This document shows, one piece after another, positions 22,814 to 30,604 of a stretch of DNA of 37,445 nucleotides (position 1 is its first letter; each line of letters begins with the position of its first letter). Under the pieces are notes generated by a model. It searched no databases and was not told the DNA's origin. It saw nothing but the letters and a program-made list of their open reading frames with translations. The stretch comes from Clostridiales bacterium (GTDB lineage: Bacteria; Bacillota; Clostridia; Christensenellales; Borkfalkiaceae), in contig SVHZ01000018.1 in NCBI GenBank assembly GCA_015055525.1, positions 1 to 37,445 on the forward strand, written 5' to 3'. The position numbers were made by a program, and so were the translations under genes.

Positions 22814-23425
22814 TTAATTTTTAATGTAAAGATTTTTGACGTTGTTTTGAAAATAAATGGTATTTATTTTCTCTGAACAAACCGAGAGTAAAAACTCAGT
22901 TTTATCAACTGATAAATTATAACTTTTTACCGAATAATCAGCAAGTTCGATTTTTGATGGGTTAAAAGTTTTTGAGTCTAACTTTTTATATACGCTTTCC
23001 TTACCCGTCCACGCAGTTAATAAGAAGTTATTTTTTTCGATTTTATCTAACTTTTTATAAGTTTCAAGTTCAGTTTCGGTCAATATCTTTTTATCAAGAT
23101 TATCGGCTACTATCTTAACCTTTTCTATATCTACTCCAACTTGTGAATTTGAAATGGCAACGCAAACAAAATCATCGCTATGAGATATTGAAAAATAAAC
23201 GCCACTTGCCACCCACTTGCCGTTATCCAACTTTTCAAATTCTAAATCTTTAATTTGTAAATTCAAAGAAGATTTTAACGCGTTTTCTAAAAGTTTCCAC
23301 GAGGCATATTTTTGAGTTTTAACCTTTTCACTTTTGCAAGATAAAATTTCCAAAAGCCTACCTTTTGGATAAACGTCTAAACCGACCGTGTAATTTGAAA
23401 TTTTATCAATGTAAACGTGTAGCAT
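22814..23425 (-). CDS. Sfp-type 4'-phosphopantetheinyl transferase
   Basis: 'YFSISHSDDFVCVAISNSQVGVDIEKV' and 'LTAWTGKESVYKKL'; likely start MLHVYIDK at 23425. Confidence 0.9.
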   Translation of the reverse strand: MLHVYIDKISNYTVGLDVYPKGRLLEILSCKSEKVKTQKYASWKLLENALKSSLNLQIKDLEFEKLDNGKWVASGVYFSISHSDDFVCVAISNSQVGVDIEKVKIVADNLDKKILTETELETYKKLDKIEKNNFLLTAWTGKESVYKKLDSKTFNPSKIELADYSVKSYNLSVDKTEFLLSVCSEKINTIYFQNNVKNLYIKN

Positions 23426-23441
23426 ACAATCCTTTTTAACG

Positions 23442-23488
23442 AAAAAACTCCGCAACTAGCGGTGTTTTTAAGTGGAGCGGGAAACGGG
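23442..23488. repeat. Imperfect direct-repeat copy A: terminator hairpin + 3' tail of tRNA-Gly
   Basis: aaaaaactccgcaactagcggtgtttttaagtggagcgggaaacggg, matches 23584-23628 with a few differences. Confidence 0.85.
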
Positions 23489-23491
23489 GGA

Positions 23492-23547
23492 TTCCCCTAC
23501 TAGGGGAAATGTCCGCAAGGACAAAAGGGTTGCGCCCTGCTAAGGGC
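23492..23547. repeat. Cluster of three short GC-rich hairpins
   Basis: ttcccctactaggggaa (23492-23508), tgtccgcaaggaca (23510-23523), gccctgctaagggc (23534-23547). Confidence 0.75.
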
Positions 23548-23583
23548 CGAACCGTAGGTGAGAGTTCCGTTCCTCGCGAAATG

Positions 23584-23628
23584 AAAAACTCCGCAATTAG
23601 CGGAGTTTTGAGTGGAGCGGGAAACGGG
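23584..23628. repeat. Imperfect direct-repeat copy B: terminator hairpin + 3' end of intact tRNA-Gly
   Basis: aaaaactccgcaattagcggagttttgagtggagcgggaaacggg; hairpin AACTCCGC-TAATT-GCGGAGTT on the minus strand is the likely tRNA terminator. Confidence 0.85.
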
Positions 23629-23688
23629 ACTCGAACCCGCGACAACTGCCTTGGCAAGGCAGTGCTCTACCAACTGAGCTACTCCCGC
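23613..23688 (-). tRNA. tRNA-Gly(GCC)
   Basis: GCGGGAGTAGCTCAGTTGGTAGAGCACTGCCTTGCCAAGGCAGTTGTCGCGGGTTCGAGTCCCGTTTCCCGCTCCA; cloverleaf, anticodon GCC, encoded CCA. Confidence 0.97.
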
Positions 23689-23761
23689 ATTTTCGAAAAC
23701 AAACCGGCCTGCTCAAGCCAACTCATCCCCGAAATGCCTTTTATTCTCTTTCTGAGAAAAG

Positions 23762-23837
23762 TGGTGGGAGTTACAGGGCTCGAACCTGTGACCCTCTGCT
23801 TGTAAGGCAGATGCTCTCCCAGCTGAGCTAAACTCCC
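23762..23837 (-). tRNA. tRNA-Val(UAC)
   Basis: GGGAGTTTAGCTCAGCTGGGAGAGCATCTGCCTTACAAGCAGAGGGTCACAGGTTCGAGCCCTGTAACTCCCACCA; anticodon TAC, encoded CCA. Confidence 0.97.
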
Positions 23838-23871
23838 ACTTGCCTTGCGCCTTTTCTCAAAACGCTCTATT

Positions 23872-23900
23872 AATATAACACTATTTTTTCTTTTTAGCAA
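23872..23900 (-). promoter_or_regulatory. Putative promoter of the tRNA pair (TTGCTA - 17 nt - TATATT)
   Basis: Read on minus strand just upstream of tRNA-Val. Confidence 0.55.
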
Positions 23901-23957
23901 CTGTTTTTAACGCTTTTTTAAACTTTTTTTGGAAAATTTAATATTTGCGATAAAATC

Positions 23958-23986
23958 TTGAAATTAAACAATCATTGTGATATAAT
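23958..23986 (+). promoter_or_regulatory. Putative extended -10 sigma-A promoter of the TIR operon (TTGAAA - 17 nt - TATAAT, TGn extension)
   Basis: ttgaaattaaacaatcattgtgatataat upstream of ATG 24017. Confidence 0.7.
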
Positions 23987-24016
23987 AATTCTAAATATAT
24001 TAGGAAATCTCAATAA

Positions 24017-25591
24017 ATGCCAATTTTTGAAAATTTTATTAGTTATAGACGAAAAGAAACTCTGCTTGAAGTAAAAAATATTTATGACGCTCTAAAAAAT
24101 CGCGGATTTTCAACTTTTTGTGACGTATACACGTTAGACAACGGAAACTTTGATGACAATTTAGTTAAATTTGTTAAAAATTGCACTAATTACATTTTAG
24201 TTATTAACAACAACTCTTTAGATAGGTGCTCTGAAGAAGGAGATTGGCTGTTACGCGAGATTAAACTAGCTCTAAGTAACAATAAAAACATTGTAATAGT
24301 TTTTGTTGGCAACGTTGACTTTAATAACCTACCAGATGAAATAAATGAATTACGCTATAAAAACGGCTTAAAATTTGATACGATTTATTTTGATTCGTTT
24401 GTAGACGAATTGGTTAAACGATTTTTAGTTAAAAGTGAAGACTGGGAAAAATCGTCAGAGAATGATTTTTTAATTGAAGGCACTAAACTTATTAAATATC
24501 AAGGAAATGCACGCCAAGTTATTATTCCATTAGAAATAGAAACCATAGGTTGCTCCGCTTTCAAGGATAACACTTCAATAAAAGAGATTATTTTTAACAA
24601 TAAGTTAAAAATAATTGAAGAATCAGCATTTGAACGCTGTCTTTCGTTATCACACATTGAATTACCTAAAGACGTTAAAATACTTGAAACTCGAGCATTT
24701 GCTCGTTGTTATAGCTTATTAAACGTTACACTAAACGACAACTTAACAACCATTGAAGACGAGTGCTTTGCATTTTGTTCTAACTTAAAACATTTTACTC
24801 TTTCTCAAGGTGTAACTATTTGTAAAGAATCGGCATTTAACCATTGTTCTCTACTTACACAATTTGTAGTCGAAGATGGAAACAAGAGTTTTTCAACCAT
24901 TGAAGGAATATTATATAACTACGATCAAAGCGCGTTGTTAAGATGCCCCACTAATTACACAAAAAATTGCATAATAATTCCTTCAACCATTAACACGATA
25001 GGAAATTACTCTTTTTATAAATGCAGTGAAATCAAAGACGTAATTTTACCCGAATCTACAACAAAAATAGGCGAATACGCATTTGCCGACTGCCGAAACA
25101 TAAGCTATTTATGTTTACCTAGCGAAATAAATGAAATATCAGAAACGTCATTTTTAGGTTGGGAATCAAGCCAAATTATAAATTTTGAAAAAATTAAAAA
25201 TGATGACGTTAAGTCAATTATAGAAAAGTTTACAAATCACACTTCTACAACTGATAACTTAGGCGTAAATTCAGAATATATTCTAGTAAAAACAACTTTC
25301 GAATCCGAACACGAAGCCATAGATATGGCAAAGGGATTATTAGGGAAACACTTAATAACGTCTGGGCAAATTTCAAAATTAAGATCAATATATACATGGG
25401 AAAATAAATTTTGTGACGAAAACGAGTATGAACTTTCTTGTATAACAAGGGGTGAAATGTATTCCGATATAGAAAAATTTATCCACTCTCACCATTCGTA
25501 CGATTTATGCGAACTTATGGTTATCCCTATCGCTCACGTTCCTCAAAATTTTGGAGATTGGGTAACCGATTATATTAAGGAGAAAAAATAA
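24017..25591 (+). CDS. TIR domain - BspA-like LRR (LRR_5) - CutA domain fusion protein
   Basis: 524 aa. TIR: 'FENFISYRRKETLLEVKNIYDALKNRGFSTFCDVYTLDNGNFDDNLVKFVKNCTNYILVINNNSLDRC..DWLLREIKLAL'; repeats such as 'LKIIEESAFERCLSLSHIELPKDVKILETRAFARCYSL'; C-terminus 'YILVKTTFESEHEAIDMAKGLLGKHLITSGQISKLRSIYTWENKFCDENEYELSCITRGEMYSDIEKFIHSHHSYDLCELMVIPI' aligns by eye to CutA. Confidence 0.88.
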   Translation: MPIFENFISYRRKETLLEVKNIYDALKNRGFSTFCDVYTLDNGNFDDNLVKFVKNCTNYILVINNNSLDRCSEEGDWLLREIKLALSNNKNIVIVFVGNVDFNNLPDEINELRYKNGLKFDTIYFDSFVDELVKRFLVKSEDWEKSSENDFLIEGTKLIKYQGNARQVIIPLEIETIGCSAFKDNTSIKEIIFNNKLKIIEESAFERCLSLSHIELPKDVKILETRAFARCYSLLNVTLNDNLTTIEDECFAFCSNLKHFTLSQGVTICKESAFNHCSLLTQFVVEDGNKSFSTIEGILYNYDQSALLRCPTNYTKNCIIIPSTINTIGNYSFYKCSEIKDVILPESTTKIGEYAFADCRNISYLCLPSEINEISETSFLGWESSQIINFEKIKNDDVKSIIEKFTNHTSTTDNLGVNSEYILVKTTFESEHEAIDMAKGLLGKHLITSGQISKLRSIYTWENKFCDENEYELSCITRGEMYSDIEKFIHSHHSYDLCELMVIPIAHVPQNFGDWVTDYIKEKK

Positions 25592-25869
25592 TGATAGGAA
25601 TAGTTGGAAATCTATTGATCAAATATTCAATCGAAAATAAAACTTATTGTGATACGGTCAATATGATATATCAAAAAGAATTTAGCCTCACAGGATGCCC
25701 TGCAATTAAATTTACAATTGATGAAATAACTTATATTGAAGATACAATTTACGGCGTTGAGATTTCATTTGAAGATGAAGATTGGTACGTAAGCGGAAAC
25801 GAACCTACTACTTTTCAAATTGAAAAATATAATATTTCGGGAACAATTGAATTATCATTTTTAAATTAG
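25591..25869 (+). CDS. Hypothetical 92-aa protein in TIR-CutA operon
   Basis: TAATG overlap with upstream stop; AAGGAG Shine-Dalgarno 8 nt upstream; acidic C-terminal half; no family recognised. Confidence 0.75.
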   Translation: MIGIVGNLLIKYSIENKTYCDTVNMIYQKEFSLTGCPAIKFTIDEITYIEDTIYGVEISFEDEDWYVSGNEPTTFQIEKYNISGTIELSFLN

Positions 25870-25878
25870 GAGTTAATT

Positions 25879-26193
25879 ATGGATAATAATTATTGTGTTA
25901 TAATAACAACAACAAATGAAAACAACGCTAAAATTTTAGCCGACAATTTAGTAGTAAACAAACTTGCAGCATGCGTTCAAATGATTAAGATGAATAGCGT
26001 TTACGAGTGGGAAGGCAAAATATGCCACGATGACGAAGTGCTTATGCTTATTAAAACTCGCTCTAAATTGTTTGATGATTGCTGTAAATCAATTAAATCA
26101 TTACACGATTACGACGTTCCTGAAATAATTAAACTAAATATTGACGACGGCAATGAGGAGTATTTAAAATGGATTTCAACCCAAACAAAATAA
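25879..26193 (+). CDS. cutA: CutA-family protein (PII-like trimer fold)
   Basis: 104 aa; 'CVIITTTNENNAKILADNLVVNKLAACVQMIKMNSVYEWEGKICHDDEVLMLIKTR...LHDYDVPEIIKLNIDDGNEEYLKWI'; AGGAG upstream. Confidence 0.95.
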   Translation: MDNNYCVIITTTNENNAKILADNLVVNKLAACVQMIKMNSVYEWEGKICHDDEVLMLIKTRSKLFDDCCKSIKSLHDYDVPEIIKLNIDDGNEEYLKWISTQTK

Positions 26194-26507
26194 CAGAATA
26201 TAAAATTGAAGTTTTTGTTCCCGTAGAATCAAAAGACGTAGTCTTAAATGCAATTAAAAGCTTAAACGTTGGAGTAATTGGAAACTACTACAACTGTATT
26301 TCATGCACAAACGTAATTTCTTCTTGGGATTCCAACCAATACGCTAATCCATTTTTAGGCGAAAAAGGACAAAGTTTTCAAACTGATGAAATAAAAATAG
26401 AAACTAGATGCTCAAAAGAAAAAATACATCACTTAATTGAAAAAATAAAATCAGTCCACCCTTATGAGTCAGTCTGCATAAACGTTATACCAATTTTATC
26501 AATCTAA
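26169..26507 (+). CDS. COG3323/YqfO-insert-like (NIF3-associated PII-like) protein
   Basis: 112 aa; 'YKIEVFVPVESKDVVLNAIKSLNVGVIGNYYNCISCTNVISSW...NPFLGEKGQ...EIKIETRC...VHPYESVCINVIPI' matches the stand-alone YqfO-type domain; GAGGAG at 26155-26160 within cutA. Confidence 0.85.
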   Translation: MDFNPNKITEYKIEVFVPVESKDVVLNAIKSLNVGVIGNYYNCISCTNVISSWDSNQYANPFLGEKGQSFQTDEIKIETRCSKEKIHHLIEKIKSVHPYESVCINVIPILSI

Positions 26508-26520
26508 TTCATATAATAAT

Positions 26521-26550
26521 AAAAAATGCACGGTTTCCGTGCATTTTTTT
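26521..26550. terminator. Bidirectional intrinsic terminator between TIR operon and recG
   Basis: AAAAAATGCACGG-TTT-CCGTGCATTTTTTT. Confidence 0.9.
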
Positions 26551-28558
26551 AGTTTAATGTAACGTTTTTAAGTTCATCGTAAAATTCAAGCGCGTACTTT
26601 CTAAGCGAGGGAACGTTATTAGCATCTTTGAAAGCCTCGTCAGATAACGCCTTTGCCATAAACACGGTTTTACTTGAATATCTTAAACCTTTAAGATGAG
26701 TAAGTATTCTACCCGATTGACGTTCGCCAAGAAGATCTCCGCCACCGCGCATATCAAAGTCAAGTTCACTTATCTTAAACCCGTCTGAACACGATTTTAT
26801 AGCGTTAAGACGTTCTATCGCCTTTTCACTTTCCTTGGTTATAAACAAGAAACAATAACTCTTTTTATCAGACCTTCCAACTCTACCCCTTAACTGATGA
26901 AGTTGTGAAAGACCAAACCTTTCAGCGCTCATTATTACCATAACCGTAGCATCAGGCACGTCAACCCCCACCTCGATTACAGTTGTTGAAACTAAAACGT
27001 CATACTTTTTGTTCTTAAAATCGTTCATAATAGATAGTTTTTCACTATCTTTCATCTTGCCGTGAAGAAGCCCTACGTTTACGCCTGAAAGAGTTGCGGT
27101 AAGTTCTTCGTAAAGTTCTTTAACTGAAAGAGTTGTGCTTTCATCGTCGCCATCAATTTTAGGACATACAAAATACGTTTGAAAACCTTTTTTAGCCTGC
27201 TCTTTTACAAAGCCTAACATATCTTCATACTTCTTAGTGTGAACAATATTAGTTTGAATCTCCGCTCTTTCCTTAGGCTTATCAAGTATTGTTGAAATAT
27301 CAAGGTCGCCATAGAAAATAAGAGAGATAGTTCTAGGGATAGGCGTTGCACTCATAACCAAAACGTCTGTGAGTTCACCCTTTTCTTCAAGGGCGCTACG
27401 CTGGGCTACGCCAAAGCGTTGCTGTTCGTCACACACGCACAATGCTAAATTTGAAAACTCGACGTTATCTTGAATAACGGCGTGAGTTCCAACAAGTAAA
27501 TCTATCTCGCCACTTTTTAAGCGTTCTTTAATCTTTTTCTTTTCGCTTGCAGTTAAACTGCCTGATAAATAACCTATTTCAAACTCGCTTAAATATTTTT
27601 TAGCAATCTCGTAATTTTGCTTTGCAAGAACTTCAGTTGGAGCAAGTAAACTTGCTTGATAACCAGATTTTAGCGCTATATATAAGGCGCATAAAGATAC
27701 GGCGGTTTTACCGCTACCAACGTCGCCTTGAAGTAACCTATTCATAGTAAAAGGGGAAGTTAAATCTTTATAAACTTCGTTGACGGCAGACTTTTGCCCA
27801 TCTGTAAACTCAAAGGGAAAGCGTTTTATAAATGACAGTAAATCTTCCGAATTTACCGAATATTTTCTCGGTTTTGCTTGTTTTTTATCTCCCTTAATTA
27901 TTCTAAAAGCCGATATCAACTTAAAATATTCTTCAAGCGCAATTCTATTTGATGCGTTAGAAAGAGAGTTCAAACTCGTTGGAGAGTGAACTTCTAAATA
28001 AGCGTTATAAAGTGAAGTTAAGGCGTACTTTTGATGAAGATAGTAAGGAATTGATGAAGTTGGGGAAACTGATTTTACAGCGCTTTGACAAATCGTCTTC
28101 ATAGCGCTTTGAGTAAGACTACCTTTAATTGTGTAAACGGGCATAAAACCTTTGAGCCTAGACCTATTGCCAACAGGCTCAAATATCGGATTAGTCATTG
28201 AAACCATACCGTATTTTACGTTTACTCTACCGTAAAAAAAGTATTCTTCCCCACTTTTAAGTTTACCTGCAACGTATGGTTGATTAAACCAAATTACACT
28301 AAAAGTGTCCGCTCCTTGCGAACAGTATGCCTTAACGTACTTTACCCTTCCGCCAACCGATTGACGCGGTTCTATATCAACTCTTGCAACAGTCAAAACC
28401 ACGTCGTTATTATAAGCCTCGGAAAGCGGCGTAACGACGGTTAAATCTAGATAGTTTCTAGGAAAGTATTTAATTAAATCTTCCGCGGTGTTGATAGAGA
28501 GTTTTTTAAGGTCTTTTATCCTACCGTCGGAAACGTACTTAACCTCTTTTAAGTTCAT
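26549..28558 (-). CDS. recG: ATP-dependent DNA helicase RecG
   Basis: 669 aa; 'LLQGDVGSGKTAVSLCALYIA', 'MSATPIPRTISLIFYGDLDISTILDKP', 'QLHQLRGRVGRSDKKSYCFL'. Confidence 0.97.
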   Translation of the reverse strand: MNLKEVKYVSDGRIKDLKKLSINTAEDLIKYFPRNYLDLTVVTPLSEAYNNDVVLTVARVDIEPRQSVGGRVKYVKAYCSQGADTFSVIWFNQPYVAGKLKSGEEYFFYGRVNVKYGMVSMTNPIFEPVGNRSRLKGFMPVYTIKGSLTQSAMKTICQSAVKSVSPTSSIPYYLHQKYALTSLYNAYLEVHSPTSLNSLSNASNRIALEEYFKLISAFRIIKGDKKQAKPRKYSVNSEDLLSFIKRFPFEFTDGQKSAVNEVYKDLTSPFTMNRLLQGDVGSGKTAVSLCALYIALKSGYQASLLAPTEVLAKQNYEIAKKYLSEFEIGYLSGSLTASEKKKIKERLKSGEIDLLVGTHAVIQDNVEFSNLALCVCDEQQRFGVAQRSALEEKGELTDVLVMSATPIPRTISLIFYGDLDISTILDKPKERAEIQTNIVHTKKYEDMLGFVKEQAKKGFQTYFVCPKIDGDDESTTLSVKELYEELTATLSGVNVGLLHGKMKDSEKLSIMNDFKNKKYDVLVSTTVIEVGVDVPDATVMVIMSAERFGLSQLHQLRGRVGRSDKKSYCFLFITKESEKAIERLNAIKSCSDGFKISELDFDMRGGGDLLGERQSGRILTHLKGLRYSSKTVFMAKALSDEAFKDANNVPSLRKYALEFYDELKNVTLN

Positions 28559-28614
28559 ATAAATAAAGGGAACGAACTAAACCGTCGCTCCCTTCCCCTT
28601 TATGTATTATTAAA

Positions 28615-30237
28615 TTATTCAAGCGATACAACGAAATAATAAACCGCTTGACCGCCAAAGAAAAGTTCAACGTCTAAAGACGGGAATCTATCTTGAACGG
28701 ATGCACATATTGTTTCGGCATCTTCTTCGCTAACGTCTGCACCATAGTAAAGATTGATTACAGAGTGAGAATCGGTTGCGAGTTTTTCAACGAGTTTAAT
28801 AACGCAATCACAAATATCGTCAGACTTTGCAAGTATCTTTTTATCATTAAGCGCTATAATATCGCCAGATTTTAAGTTGAAACCGTCAGTTTTGCTCGTT
28901 CTAACCGCATAAGTTACTTGACCTGCAACAACGTTTTCAATAGCGTGAAGCATATTAACCTTGTTAACCGACGGAGATTCTTCCGGATTGAAGGCAAGCG
29001 CCGCAAGTATACCTTGAGGAACGTTCTTGGTTGGAATAACGTGAACAATTCTACCTTCAACGAGTTGCTTTGACTGTTCGGCTGCAAGCGTAATATTTTT
29101 ATTGTTCGGGAATACGAACACGTTGCTTGCGTTAATTCTTTGAATAGCGTCTGCAATATCAGATGCAGATGGATTCATTGTTTGACCACCTTCAACAACA
29201 CCGTCAACACCAACGTCTTTGAAAATTTGCTCGAAACCTTTACCTGAACATACTGAAAGCATACCCATTTCTTTCTTTTCCGCTTCGTACTTTTTCATAA
29301 GTTCACGGTTTTGTTCAAGCATGTTTTCAATCTTAACTTTATCAACTTCGCCAAGTTCAAGCGCGTGAGATATAGCGTTACCCGGTCTATTAGTGTGAAC
29401 GTGAACCTTAACGAAATCAAGATCGCCAACAACGATTACGCTATCGCCAATACTCATTAAATACTCGCGAAGCCTATCGATTGCGGCAAGCGTAGTCTTT
29501 TTCTTTATATTAATAATGAAAAATTCAGTACAATAGCCAAACTCGATAGCGCCTAAACTCATAATGTCTGCATGGTCGGCTTCTACGGGTGTTTCTTGAA
29601 CTGTTTCTTCAACGATAGACTCAATTTCCTCGCCTAAAAGGGCTTTGTTCATACCCTTAAAGATTGTGAGTAATCCCATACCGCCAGAGTCAACTACGCC
29701 CGCTTTTTTAAGAACGGGAAGTTGTTCAGGAGTGTAAGCAAGCGCCACTTCGCCCGCATCGATAACATCTTTGAATAAGTCTTCAAATTCTTTTGCTTTA
29801 GATGCACTCGCGCCTTCGCTCATAGCCCTGCAAACGGTAAGCATCGTGCCTTCCTTGGGCTTAGATACTGCGCTATACGCAACGTCAGTAGCCGTTTTAA
29901 GAGCCTTGACAAATACCTTAACGTCAACCTCTTGAGCCTTGCTAAGAACAAGACAAATACCCCTAAATACCTGAGAAGTAATAACGCCCGAATTACCTCT
30001 TGCTCCACGCAACGCACCCTTGGTTACGATATCGCACACTTCGGAAATCTTAACGTTTTTATTGTTGAGCTTTAGATCCTTAACAGCAGATTTTACCGTT
30101 AAAGACATATTCGTACCCGTATCGCCATCCGGAACGGGGAATACGTTAAGAGCGTCAATTTTCTCCCTATTCAAATCTAATAATTTAGATGCGTTTGCCA
30201 TCATCTTTGAAAGCATAACGCCATTAATCGTTTTCAT
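28615..30237 (-). CDS. fakA: DAK2/FakA-like (fatty acid kinase catalytic-type) protein
   Basis: 540 aa; 'LNVFPVPDGDTGTNMSLTVKSAV', 'GALRGARGNSGVITSQVFRG'; adjacent to asp23-type gene and recG. Confidence 0.92.
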   Translation of the reverse strand: MKTINGVMLSKMMANASKLLDLNREKIDALNVFPVPDGDTGTNMSLTVKSAVKDLKLNNKNVKISEVCDIVTKGALRGARGNSGVITSQVFRGICLVLSKAQEVDVKVFVKALKTATDVAYSAVSKPKEGTMLTVCRAMSEGASASKAKEFEDLFKDVIDAGEVALAYTPEQLPVLKKAGVVDSGGMGLLTIFKGMNKALLGEEIESIVEETVQETPVEADHADIMSLGAIEFGYCTEFFIINIKKKTTLAAIDRLREYLMSIGDSVIVVGDLDFVKVHVHTNRPGNAISHALELGEVDKVKIENMLEQNRELMKKYEAEKKEMGMLSVCSGKGFEQIFKDVGVDGVVEGGQTMNPSASDIADAIQRINASNVFVFPNNKNITLAAEQSKQLVEGRIVHVIPTKNVPQGILAALAFNPEESPSVNKVNMLHAIENVVAGQVTYAVRTSKTDGFNLKSGDIIALNDKKILAKSDDICDCVIKLVEKLATDSHSVINLYYGADVSEEDAETICASVQDRFPSLDVELFFGGQAVYYFVVSLE

Positions 30238-30253
30238 TAAAAACCTCTTATAA

Positions 30254-30604
30254 TTAAAGTTTAACTCCCGCGATATTAACGTTCACGGTATCAACAATCA
30301 TACCCGTAAACTTTTCGACGTTATACTTAATAGTTTCCTTCAAACTGTCTGCCACTGCTTGGATTGATACGCCGAATTTAATAATCACGAAAACTTCAAT
30401 AAAGATACGATCGCTAACAGTTGAAACCTTAACGCCTTTTGCCCCTCTACCTTTATTGAACAATACAAAAAGAGAGTCCGCAAAATGTGGCGATACAAGT
30501 TCAACTATACCATAACAGTCCATCGATGCGTGCGCTGCGACTTTTGCAATAGCGCTATCCGATATGGAAATATTACCGCAAGAATTATGTGTTTTAACCG
30601 CCAT
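30254..30604 (-). CDS. Asp23/Gls24-family envelope stress protein
   Basis: 116 aa; 'GNISISDSAIAKVAAHASMDCYGIVEL', 'VSIQAVADSLKETIKYNVEKFTGMIVDTVNVNIAGV'; AAGGAGG upstream. Confidence 0.92.
   Translation of the reverse strand: MAVKTHNSCGNISISDSAIAKVAAHASMDCYGIVELVSPHFADSLFVLFNKGRGAKGVKVSTVSDRIFIEVFVIIKFGVSIQAVADSLKETIKYNVEKFTGMIVDTVNVNIAGVKL

Noticed and set aside
23436-23900. ORFs 23436-23657 (-), 23509-23805 (+) and 23679-23900 (-)
   Set aside because: They run across the two tRNA genes and the hairpin repeat; translations such as 'GAGNGTRTRDN' and 'SLAQLGEHLPYKQRVTGSSPV' are classic spurious tRNA-derived ORFs.
25879-26193. Reading cutA here simply as a divalent-cation tolerance gene
   Set aside because: Its operon context with a TIR-LRR-CutA fusion and a COG3323 protein makes a signalling or regulatory role more likely; metal tolerance remains possible but is not suggested by neighbours.
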